From an uncultured Caldilinea sp. (GTDB lineage Bacteria; Chloroflexota; Anaerolineae; Caldilineales; Caldilineaceae), in assembly GCF_937128415.1 (NCBI RefSeq), contig NZ_CAKZMJ010000105.1, forward strand, positions 1 through 21,716: a stretch of DNA of 21,716 nt, written 5' to 3'. Below the pieces are notes generated by a model, which saw only the letters and a program-made list of their open reading frames with translations, was not told the DNA's origin and made no database searches. A program made the translations under genes and the position numbers. Shown piece by piece: positions 1 to 12,704 of this stretch; the first letter of the stretch is position 1, and each line of letters opens with the position of its first letter.

Positions 1-208
1 TTTCGCTCCGCTCAACCTTTCCAGACCGCTCTCAAACCTGTTCCTTGAATCTTGCTCTCTTGACTTTCACGAGAGAATCTACCGTTATTGCCAGATGATT
101 TTGTGAAAAATCTGGAGCCTCCCGGAAATAAAGCCAACTGCGTAAGGTGAGCAGTGAGTCCAAAGCAGCTTGTTGATTAAGACACAGTTACGAGAAAACG
201 GCAACGGC
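1..208. other. Intergenic, no gene recognised
   Basis: No reading frame with a credible start, ribosome binding site or recognisable protein is seen here on either strand. The stretch is more AT-rich than its surroundings and lies beyond the 3' end of gyrB. Confidence 0.5.
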
Positions 209-242
209 GACGCCGCCCCTAGAACGAGTGTGGGGCGGCGTC
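209..242 (-). terminator. Stem-loop downstream of gyrB
   Basis: An 11-bp perfect GC-rich inverted repeat (GACGCCGCCCC at 209-219 and its complement at 232-242, 12-nt loop) starts 16 nt past the gyrB stop codon. The position fits a gyrB terminator. Read on the minus strand, no T-run follows the stem directly (a TTTT comes about 10 nt later), whereas on the plus strand the stem is followed by TTT. It may therefore be a weak, bidirectional or purely 3'-protective structure. Confidence 0.5.
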
Positions 243-257
243 TTTGCAGAGATTCTT

Positions 258-2207
<1,950 letters not shown>

Positions 2208-2267
2208 ACAATCCTCCACAGACAGACGAGAGGCTTTTCTCGCCAGTTTTGCCCGCTGAAAAATTCC

Positions 2268-3270
<1,003 letters not shown>

Positions 3271-3272
<2 letters not shown>

Positions 3273-3276
3273 TATA
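3271..3276 (-). promoter_or_regulatory. Possible -10 box of the membrane-protein gene
   Basis: A perfect TATAAT on the minus strand overlaps the annotated ATG. Only a weak -35 (TCGGTG or TTCGGT, 17-18 bp upstream) accompanies it. If it is used, the transcript would begin near 3264 and translation must start downstream of 3272. Confidence 0.3.
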
Positions 3277-3377
3277 CTATACTTTGCGCCTCACACCGAA
3301 TTTTGGGCGCCGCAATCGAACGCGTGTTCCGTAACGCCCGAATGGAACGCATTGACAACGCTCTGGCGCAGGTCTTC

Positions 3378-3386
3378 TGATATACT
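3378..3386 (+). promoter_or_regulatory. Extended -10 promoter candidate for murA
   Basis: TGATATACT fits an extended -10 (TGn-TATAAT type), giving a leader of about 145 nt before murA. The block TATACTGACT is repeated directly at 3381-3390 and 3395-3404, so there may be two start sites or a bound protein. No good -35 at normal spacing is present. Confidence 0.35.
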
Positions 3387-3538
3387 GACTAGGCTATACT
3401 GACTGGGTGACGCCCACACCAAGCGAACGTTCTGGTGCGAGAGCGAGAGGGAACTCAGTCAGGAAACAGGACGTTACTCGCCTAGCATTGGGTCATTTAC
3501 GAAATCAATCATAAGCAATTTATTCTCAGGAACTGGCA

Positions 3539-4849
<1,311 letters not shown>

Positions 4850-5043
4850 TGATCCTGCGCTGCTTCGCTCTGCGCCGGTTGCGGCTGCGACTTCGCCGGG
4901 CAAAGACGGTGTTCATTACAGTGCGCCGCTCTAGAGGGCGTTACAATTCTGGTGAAAAAGCAAGCGATGGTTGACGCCAAGAGATGGTTAGCGACGCGTA
5001 GCCGTCGGTGATTGAACGGAGTCAAGCACAGAGGAACCAGATC

Positions 5044-5676
<633 letters not shown>

Positions 5677-5682
5677 GGAGCC

Positions 5683-7029
<1,347 letters not shown>

Positions 7030-7048
7030 AGTTGAATCGTCTCACGGT

Positions 7049-7552
7049 ATGCGACCCGAAGACGTTTGCCTGAAGTGCGGCGCTTGCTGCGCCTACTACC
7101 GAGCATCCTTCTACTGGTCGGAGGCCGACCCGGCGCTGGGCGGAAGCGTCCCGCCCGAATTGACGACGCCGATCGATCTGTTTCTCGTCGCTATGAAAGG
7201 GACGGAGGCGAACCCGCCGCGTTGCATCGCCCTGCACGGCGAGATCGGCGAAAGCGTCCACTGCACCATCTATGAGCAGCGGCCTTCTCCCTGTCGCGAA
7301 TTTGCCGTCTCCTGGCTCGATGGCCGACCCAACCCCCGGTGCGACCAGGCGCGCGCGGCGTGGGGGCTGCCGCCGCTGCGCTTTGAGGACGTCTGGGGCG
7401 CCGCGCAGATCGATTTGACGCCGCCTCCTGTGCCCATCGACGCGCCGGCTGCGCCCTCCGGCGCGCTCTCGCTGCCGGTCGACGGCGGGGTTGCGAAGGA
7501 AGGGGAGGCGGAGCTGCCGACGCCGCCGACGTCCACCGCGCAGGCGGCGTGA
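7049..7552 (+). CDS. YkgJ-family cysteine-cluster protein
   Basis: A 167-aa protein with the CxxCxxCC pattern at the N-terminus (Cys7, 10, 13, 14 in VCLKCGACCAYY), followed by Cys59, Cys72 in CTIYEQRPSPCREF, Cys82 and Cys98. This arrangement defines the zinc- or iron-chelating YkgJ (UPF0153) family, whose biochemical role is not established. Residues from about 123 onward form a Pro/Ala-rich tail with no recognisable domain, which is probably disordered. The gene begins 19 nt after mtaB and is likely cotranscribed with it; no strong ribosome binding site is visible before the ATG. It converges on the gene at 7643. Confidence 0.85.
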   Translation: MRPEDVCLKCGACCAYYRASFYWSEADPALGGSVPPELTTPIDLFLVAMKGTEANPPRCIALHGEIGESVHCTIYEQRPSPCREFAVSWLDGRPNPRCDQARAAWGLPPLRFEDVWGAAQIDLTPPPVPIDAPAAPSGALSLPVDGGVAKEGEAELPTPPTSTAQAA

Positions 7553-7580
7553 AGGCGCACTTTACATTCATTCGATCTTT

Positions 7581-7618
7581 GACGCGAAGACGCAGCGGCG
7601 CGCAGGGACTGCGAAGGT
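7581..7618. repeat. CGC-AAG-type intergenic repeat
   Basis: The stretch GACGCGAAGACGCAGCGGCG and its continuation is a run of degenerate GCGNAG/GACGCR units. It resembles the GCAAAGACGCAAAGGCGCA-like short repeats scattered in intergenic DNA of many bacteria. It fills most of the 90-nt gap between two convergent genes, and the TTTTTT at 7624-7629 may help termination of the plus-strand operon. Assignment as a dispersed repeat rests on recognition only. Confidence 0.4.
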
Positions 7619-7642
7619 CATAACTTTTTTACAAACCATCCG

Positions 7643-9757
7643 TCAACGGACTCTCACTGCGTCGCACATGATGCGGCCTTCTTCGACCACGAGCGCCACC
7701 GCGCCGCCTTCCAGAGGATTGACGAGGTCCTCGACGGTGAAGAGCAGCTTGCCATCGAGGCTGGCCTCGATGCGAGCGCCTTGCACCGACAGGGTGAATT
7801 CGTAGGTGGCGCCGAATTTCCAGGGAAAAGCGCACTCCGCCAGCACTGCGTCGCCGTCCAGCGCCTTGATCAACTTCGCACGTCCATCCGCCGTAAGGAG
7901 CAGGGCGTAGTAGCGCTGCATGCCTTGCACGCGCACGCCCAACCCGGCCGCTTTGGCCAGGTGGAGGGTGATGACTGCGCTGGCCGTGTAGTCTCGCCAT
8001 TCGCGCGTGCCTTGAGAGAGCAGGCCCCGTCCACGGTTCTGCACCAGGCGATAAGCTTCCGGCCACCAGGAATCATACTGATCGACGCCGTTCACCCAGG
8101 CGCGACGCCACATGACGCCCTCGCCGCCAGGGTTGCCCAAGGTCACGTCCGGCGTCCCATCCCAGGTGAGATAGTCTAGATAGAGGGCGCCGTCTGCGCG
8201 TGTGGGATGGGTGAGTTCTATGCCCACTGCGCAGATCGGCAGACCGTGCGTCGGTGGAATTTTCCAGACCAACTCCCGATAGTCGCCGGGGGCGAGCGCC
8301 TGTTGGGGGCCGCGCATCAGCGCAATGGCGTCGTCCGGCTGATAGACGGCCACATACAGATTGCCGGTCACAGGCGCAGAATTCTCGGCATCCGCCTCGA
8401 CGGCGGCGCGCACCGTCTGTCCGCTGTAGAGCGTGGGGGAAGCATAGAGGGCGTATCCTCGCTTGATGAAATAATCGGCTTCTTGCCGCGAAGGGATGAA
8501 GGTTGGCGTAGAGACGCGCGCTGCTCGCCCTGGCGCAAGGTTGCGATAGCGAATCGCCAGACTTCCCTGTCCTGCTCGACTATGGCCCTCCACCCATTCC
8601 ACCGTCGCAACGCCGTGCGCATCGGGCGCGCGATCCGGCTGAAATCCCTGAACGGCGCCGGGCAGCGAGAAGTGAAAGCGAGCGCCGTTCTTGGGAGCGA
8701 GAGGAGGCTCGCCGGCCAGCGCCCGCCCGATGTTGACAATGTGATAACTTTCCGTGAGCGCGTCGGTGATGGCGCGCCCGCCGTCGGCGGTGGGGAGGTA
8801 CATGCGATCGGCCACGGGGCCGCGCCAGTCGGGGCCGGCGTCGATGCCGGCCAGCCCGTTTTTAATGCCGAGGATGCAGCCCACGTTGCCGGAATTACAG
8901 TCGGTGTCCCAGCCGCAGGTGTTGACAATCATGAGCGACTTTTGGAAGTCGTCCTCGCCGTGGAGCAACGCGTGGATGATGAGGGCGTGATTGGGCACCA
9001 TGTGACAGTTGCCGCCGTACTTGTCGTAGCCATAATGTGCTGCGATCTGTTCACGCGTCTTGCGCCAGTCGGGTTCGGCGGCGTGCCACTCGCGGATCTG
9101 ATGGATCATGCGATGGATCAGCGACGCACCAGGGATGTAGCGGACGGCCTCATCGAGCAGTTTGTTCAAATCGCGTTCCACAAAGGCCAAGGCCTCCATG
9201 GCGGCGACGACCTGTGCGCCGTAGATCGCTTCGCCGTCGTGGCTGACGCTGGCGGCGCGACGCGCCAGGTCTGCGGCCAGCTCTGGATCGCCGGGGGCCA
9301 CCATCGCCCAGCCGTCGATGAAAATCTGCGCGCCGATCTGCTCGGCAACCACTTTGCCGTTGAGCGCCATCGAGCCGCTCTGCGGCGCCGGAACGCCGCT
9401 CTTCAGACGCAGATAGGCGGTGTGCTCGGTCGAATTGCCCATGCCGCCCCACCACAGGATGGTGCGCTGCTCGATGATGTAGTTGAGCCAGGTCTGTCCG
9501 ATCTGCGCCGGCGTCAGATCGCGGCGGTTGCCGTAGTCCGGCAGGGCGCGCAGGAAGGTGAAGGCGCCGGAAATATCGTCGTCGGTGACGATCAGCGGCG
9601 CGTTGCGCTTTTCATGCACATACCACCAGATTTCGCCCAGCTCCTGGAGGATGCGCTCATAGGTCCATCCCTCGAAGGGGCGACCGAGATAGACGCCGAT
9701 AATTTTACCGAGCACACCGGCGTAGACGCGTTCCGGATAATCGGGAGGGAGAGCCAT
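7643..9757 (-). CDS. ADP-ribosylglycohydrolase-fold protein with C-terminal beta-sandwich
   Basis: A 704-aa protein. Residues 1 to about 310 carry the ADP-ribosylglycohydrolase (DraG/ARH) metal motifs: TDDDISGAF (Asp59-61), HDGEAIYGAQ (173-182) and GWDTDCNSGNVGCILG (Asp284, Asp286). Residues from about 350 are a beta-rich extension. Its last ~130 residues, from the GRGLLSQGTREWRDYTASA segment to the C-terminus, look like a concanavalin/LamG or DUF1080 carbohydrate-binding-like sandwich. There is no signal peptide. It lies 28 nt downstream of a permease remnant and behind a LacI gene, so a sugar-related hydrolase role is inferred rather than protein de-ADP-ribosylation. AAGGTG lies about 10 nt before the ATG. 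The domain call is firm; the substrate is unknown. Confidence 0.85.
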   Translation of the reverse strand: MALPPDYPERVYAGVLGKIIGVYLGRPFEGWTYERILQELGEIWWYVHEKRNAPLIVTDDDISGAFTFLRALPDYGNRRDLTPAQIGQTWLNYIIEQRTILWWGGMGNSTEHTAYLRLKSGVPAPQSGSMALNGKVVAEQIGAQIFIDGWAMVAPGDPELAADLARRAASVSHDGEAIYGAQVVAAMEALAFVERDLNKLLDEAVRYIPGASLIHRMIHQIREWHAAEPDWRKTREQIAAHYGYDKYGGNCHMVPNHALIIHALLHGEDDFQKSLMIVNTCGWDTDCNSGNVGCILGIKNGLAGIDAGPDWRGPVADRMYLPTADGGRAITDALTESYHIVNIGRALAGEPPLAPKNGARFHFSLPGAVQGFQPDRAPDAHGVATVEWVEGHSRAGQGSLAIRYRNLAPGRAARVSTPTFIPSRQEADYFIKRGYALYASPTLYSGQTVRAAVEADAENSAPVTGNLYVAVYQPDDAIALMRGPQQALAPGDYRELVWKIPPTHGLPICAVGIELTHPTRADGALYLDYLTWDGTPDVTLGNPGGEGVMWRRAWVNGVDQYDSWWPEAYRLVQNRGRGLLSQGTREWRDYTASAVITLHLAKAAGLGVRVQGMQRYYALLLTADGRAKLIKALDGDAVLAECAFPWKFGATYEFTLSVQGARIEASLDGKLLFTVEDLVNPLEGGAVALVVEEGRIMCDAVRVR

Positions 9758-9784
9758 TCGTGTATTTCACCTTTCCGTTGTGAT

Positions 9785-9859
9785 TTATCCTTTGAGGCCC
9801 CCGCGCGCCAGACCCTCGATAAACTGACGCTGCAGGGAAAGGAAGAGAATAATGATCAA
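9785..9859 (-). pseudogene. C-terminal remnant of a MalG-type sugar ABC permease
   Basis: Translating the minus strand immediately after the lacI stop gives 24 residues ending IIILFLSLQRQFIEGLARGG-LKG and a TAA stop. This is the conserved C-terminal helix and tail of CUT1 carbohydrate permeases; the intact paralogue at 14998 ends in LQRFFRRGIALTGLKG. Nothing upstream in this frame belongs to a permease, because it runs at once into the lacI coding end. The rest of the permease, and presumably the transporter genes before it, appear to have been removed by a deletion joining lacI to the permease tail. It has no start codon and is not expected to be translated. Confidence 0.8.
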
Positions 9860-9860
9860 T

Positions 9861-10886
9861 TTATGCAGACTCGCGAACCACAATCTCGAAAGGCATTTCT
9901 ACATTGCGTCCGCCAGAGGGCGCCTTTCCTTCGATGCGCTCGAACAGCAATTCGGCGGCTTTGCGTCCTAGATTGCTCTGAAACTGGCTGACGGTGGTCA
10001 GAGCGGGACTGACGATTCGATCGGTCATAATGTCGTCGAAGCCCATGACGGCAATATCCTCCGGCACGCGCAACCCGCGCGCTTTACACGCCATGATCGC
10101 ACCGATTGCCATCAGGTCGTTGGCTGCGAAGACTGCGTCAGGTCGCGGCTCAATCTCCAGCAAACGCTGCATGGCTCTTGCACCGCCCTCCAGCGTGAAT
10201 TCGTCGATCTGCACATACTGCTCAGGCGTTGTCAGACCATGCATGCTTAGGGTTGAACGGTAGCCAAGCACGCGCGGATGTCCAGGGCCAGGCTCGTTGG
10301 TCAACATGGCGATGCGGCGGCGCCCGCGCTGAATCAAATAGGCGACGGCCTCTCGGGCAGCGGCAATGTTGTCTACGTAAATGTTGTCTAACGGCAGCTC
10401 GCCCGTGCGTTTGGCCATCGCCTCCAATCGAACCACCGGCACATGGTGCTCAAGCAGCACCGCCAGGTCGCGAGCGTTGCAGTGGAAAAAGACGCCGATC
10501 ACGCCATCAACTCTTCCCTGCAGCAGCGAGCGGATGGCTTTGGTCTCGCGCGCCGCCAATCCATCGGTGTTGTACATCACCACGTCATAGCCATGCTGAT
10601 CGGTCACATCCTGAACGCCGCGCACAAACGCCGGATAGAACGGGTTCGCGATATCCGGGATCACGCAGCCGACAGTAAATGTCCGGCTCGTACGCAATGT
10701 GCGCGCCGCACGATTCGGCACGTAGCCCAAAGCCTGCATTGCGTCCAGAATGCGTTGTCGCGTCTCCTCCGGCACGCTGACGCTCTTGTTTCCATTCAGA
10801 ACGTAGGAAACCATCGCCTGGGAAACACCGGCGGCGCGGGCGACGTCGGCCTGCGTGACGCGACGGCGCGGAACCTGCTCGCTCAT
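9861..10886 (-). CDS. LacI-family transcriptional regulator
   Basis: A 341-aa regulator. The N-terminal helix-turn-helix is VTQADVARAAGVSQAMVSYVLNG (about residues 10-32) followed by the hinge YVPNRAARTLR. A periplasmic-binding-protein-like ligand domain follows (VGCVIPDIANPFYPAFVRGV, VFAANDLMAIGAIMACKARG, AVMGFDDI). I start at the ATG at 10886; the frame is open further upstream, but that extension covers the promoter and operator. It is predicted to sense a sugar and repress the downstream ADP-ribosylglycohydrolase-fold gene and itself. The stop codon shares bases with the codon just before the permease remnant. Confidence 0.92.
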   Translation of the reverse strand: MSEQVPRRRVTQADVARAAGVSQAMVSYVLNGNKSVSVPEETRQRILDAMQALGYVPNRAARTLRTSRTFTVGCVIPDIANPFYPAFVRGVQDVTDQHGYDVVMYNTDGLAARETKAIRSLLQGRVDGVIGVFFHCNARDLAVLLEHHVPVVRLEAMAKRTGELPLDNIYVDNIAAAREAVAYLIQRGRRRIAMLTNEPGPGHPRVLGYRSTLSMHGLTTPEQYVQIDEFTLEGGARAMQRLLEIEPRPDAVFAANDLMAIGAIMACKARGLRVPEDIAVMGFDDIMTDRIVSPALTTVSQFQSNLGRKAAELLFERIEGKAPSGGRNVEMPFEIVVRESA

Positions 10887-10936
10887 TCCGAAAAAACGAC
10901 CGGATGAACCCAATTGAGAAAACGTCTGGAAAGTGA

Positions 10937-10950
10937 TTGATACGTATAAA
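10937..10950. promoter_or_regulatory. Presumed LacI operator
   Basis: TTGATACGTATAAA is a 14-bp palindrome with a central CG and one mismatched pair, the form typical of LacI/GalR-family operators. It lies some 15-20 bp downstream of the -10 box of the lacI promoter, so bound repressor would block early elongation (autoregulation). Confidence 0.5.
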
Positions 10951-10964
10951 TCAAAGTTAAACCT

Positions 10965-10993
10965 ATTGTAGGCGTAATCAGCGCAGTTGTCAA
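10965..10993 (-). promoter_or_regulatory. lacI promoter (-35 TTGACA, -10 TACAAT)
   Basis: On the minus strand a perfect -35 TTGACA (10993-10988) and a -10 TACAAT (10970-10965) are separated by exactly 17 bp, a textbook sigma-70-type promoter. Transcription would start near 10958 and give a leader of about 70 nt before the ATG at 10886. Confidence 0.7.
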
Positions 10994-11086
10994 CCCTGAA
11001 ATTTGAGGCATTCAAAGCAACCCTTTCAAATTATCCACTCTTCAATTAGAGGTGGGAGCGAGTTTTTCGATCTCAATCCATCCGAT

Positions 11087-11106
11087 CTATAATGGTTATA
11101 ACAATC
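11087..11106 (+). promoter_or_regulatory. GntR operator overlapping the SIS promoter -10
   Basis: The near-palindrome ATGGTTATAACAAT (11092-11105, one mismatched pair) follows and overlaps TATAAT (11088-11093). The 20 bp here are identical, in inverted orientation, to those at 20236-20255 in the GntR promoter. The accompanying -35 (about TTTCGA, 17 bp upstream) is weak. Repression of the two SIS genes by the GntR protein of this locus is inferred. Confidence 0.7.
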
Positions 11107-11201
11107 CAACCACTACAGTGAATTGGAATCCATCCAAAATCAACCTTTCACTGAACCAAATTCATCTTCACTGCATCGATTGCAGTCCATAAGGAGAACG
11201 C

Positions 11202-11954
11202 ATGTCTGCACAAGAGTATTTCTCCAAAATTCAGGAGCTGATTCGGAATGTGAGTCAGGAGAGCATGCCCGCCATTGAGGCGGCGGCGGAGAGCATGGCC
11301 AGTTCGATCGCCGCCGGACGGGTTGTCTATTACTTTGGCTCCGGGCATTCCGTAATCCCTGTACTCGATGTGTTTCCGCGGTATGGCTCTTTTGTGGGCT
11401 TGCAGCCTGTGCACAATACGCCGCTGATGTGGACAAACGTGATCGGTCCGGGCGGCACGCCCGAACTCCTCTGGATCGAGCGACAGGAAGGATACGTCGC
11501 CAACGTCTTCCGCTATTACACCCTCGATCCGCAGGACACTTTGATCGTCATCTCGCACGGGGGTCTGAATGCAGCGCCGGTCGAAGCCGCTCTCCTGGGC
11601 AAAGAGCATGGATTGACTGTGGTCGCCATCACGTCCTTGCAAAATCGCAGGCGGGCGCAGCCTCGTCATTCATCCGGCAAAACGCTGGCGGACGTCGCCG
11701 ATATCGTGATCGACAACGGCGCTCCGCCAGAGGACGCGCTGATTCACGTGCCGAACTGGCCTGAACCGGTTGCAGCGGCGTCCACCGTCACTGCACTGGC
11801 GATCTCCATGGCGCTCGTTGCAGAGACCGCCAAACGCCTCAGTCAGCGCGGCATCCACGTCCCGACATTTGTGTCTCCGAATGTGATGAGCGACCCCGAC
11901 CACAATCTCAAAGTCTACGACGCGTATCGCGAGCTGCGCAGAAAGATTTACTGA
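11202..11954 (+). CDS. SIS-domain (UPF0309-like) protein, divergent active site
   Basis: A 250-aa protein with a sugar-isomerase (SIS) Rossmann-like fold, paralogous to the next gene. Seen: VVYYFGSGHS (46-50), SSGKTLADVADIVIDNGAP (about 157-175), the ASTVTAL helix and a C-terminal DPDHN matching the EEHN of its neighbour. The second phosphosugar motif, SNSGRN in the neighbour, reads SHGGLN here (118-123), and the EELFYRAGG segment is absent. It may therefore have lost or changed catalysis and could act as a partner subunit. AAGGAG lies 6 nt upstream of the ATG. It is first in a two-gene unit under the GntR-type operator. Confidence 0.8.
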   Translation: MSAQEYFSKIQELIRNVSQESMPAIEAAAESMASSIAAGRVVYYFGSGHSVIPVLDVFPRYGSFVGLQPVHNTPLMWTNVIGPGGTPELLWIERQEGYVANVFRYYTLDPQDTLIVISHGGLNAAPVEAALLGKEHGLTVVAITSLQNRRRAQPRHSSGKTLADVADIVIDNGAPPEDALIHVPNWPEPVAAASTVTALAISMALVAETAKRLSQRGIHVPTFVSPNVMSDPDHNLKVYDAYRELRRKIY

Positions 11955-11963
11955 TTCATTCGT

Positions 11964-12701
11964 ATGAGCGCCCTGCAATACATTGAGGTGTTGAACTCGA
12001 TTCTGAAACGCGCAGTTGAGACGCAAACCGATCTCCTGCTGCAGGTGGCGGCGCGCATGGCTGATGTCATCGCAAACGACCACCTGGTCTATGTGTTCGG
12101 GGCCGGCCATGCCGGGATCCTCGCCGAAGAGCTGTTCTATCGCGCCGGAGGGCTGGCGCCCATCGCGCCGATCTTTGCGCCGGGGTTGACGTTGAACACA
12201 CATCCCATCACGCTGGAAACTGCGCTCGAACGGCTATCTGGATACGCACGTCTGCTGCTCGACGCAAGCGGCGTCGCTGCAGACGACATGCTGATCGTTC
12301 ACTCCAATTCAGGACGCAATACAGTGGCCATAGAGATGGCGGAAGAAGCGCGAGGGCGAGGCGTCTGTGTTGTGGCGTTGACCAGCCGGGCGCACAGCCT
12401 GAGCGTGCCCTCGCGCCATCCGCGTGGCCTTCGCCTGATGGATGTGGCGGACTATGTCATCGACAACTGCGGCGAGCCAGGAGACGCAGCGGTTGCGCTG
12501 CCGGGAATGAAACAGCGCGTCGGCGCGACCTCCACCGTGGTGGGGGCGGCGCTGCTCAACGCCGTTGTGGTGGAAACGACCCGCCTGCTGTTGGCGCGCG
12601 GGGTTGAGCCGCCGGTGACCCTGAGCGCCAACCTCGAAAACAGTGAAGAGCACAACCGCCGAATCTGGGAACGGTACCGCGGCCGCTTGCATTATCTGTG
12701 A
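11964..12701 (+). CDS. SIS-domain sugar isomerase-like protein (UPF0309-like)
   Basis: A 245-aa SIS-domain protein with the canonical features of the UPF0309 group: GAGHAG (46-51), EELFYRAGG (55-63), the phosphosugar-binding SNSGRN (114-119), SRHPRGLRLMDVADYVIDN (150-168) and a C-terminal EEHN. SIS proteins of this kind bind ketose or aldose phosphates, often amino-sugar phosphates, as isomerases or lyases; the precise reaction is unknown. The gene follows its paralogue after 9 nt with no clear ribosome binding site of its own, suggesting coupled translation. It converges on the glycosidase gene, with 3 nt between the two stop codons. It lacks the MurQ signature, so an N-acetylmuramate etherase is unlikely. 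Confidence 0.82.
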   Translation: MSALQYIEVLNSILKRAVETQTDLLLQVAARMADVIANDHLVYVFGAGHAGILAEELFYRAGGLAPIAPIFAPGLTLNTHPITLETALERLSGYARLLLDASGVAADDMLIVHSNSGRNTVAIEMAEEARGRGVCVVALTSRAHSLSVPSRHPRGLRLMDVADYVIDNCGEPGDAAVALPGMKQRVGATSTVVGAALLNAVVVETTRLLLARGVEPPVTLSANLENSEEHNRRIWERYRGRLHYL

Positions 12702-12704
12702 AGC

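Larger units (their letters stand above)
10887..11201. other. Divergent regulatory region between lacI and the SIS genes
   Basis: This 315-nt gene-free stretch is AT-rich and holds the lacI promoter and its presumed operator, the GntR-type operator with a TATAAT for the SIS genes, and a small hairpin (ACTGCA at 11170-11175 with TGCAGT at 11181-11186) just before AAGGAG at 11190. No further gene is seen. Confidence 0.7.

Noticed and set aside
3352..3386. TTGACA at 3352 paired with TATACT at 3381 as a murA promoter
   Set aside because: The spacer is 23 bp, too long for a sigma-70 promoter; the extended -10 alone is the better explanation.
8207..9991. Long plus-strand frame opposite the ADP-ribosylglycohydrolase-fold gene
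   Set aside because: It shows antisense composition only and spans the end of lacI, the permease remnant and the glycohydrolase start; no domain is recognised.
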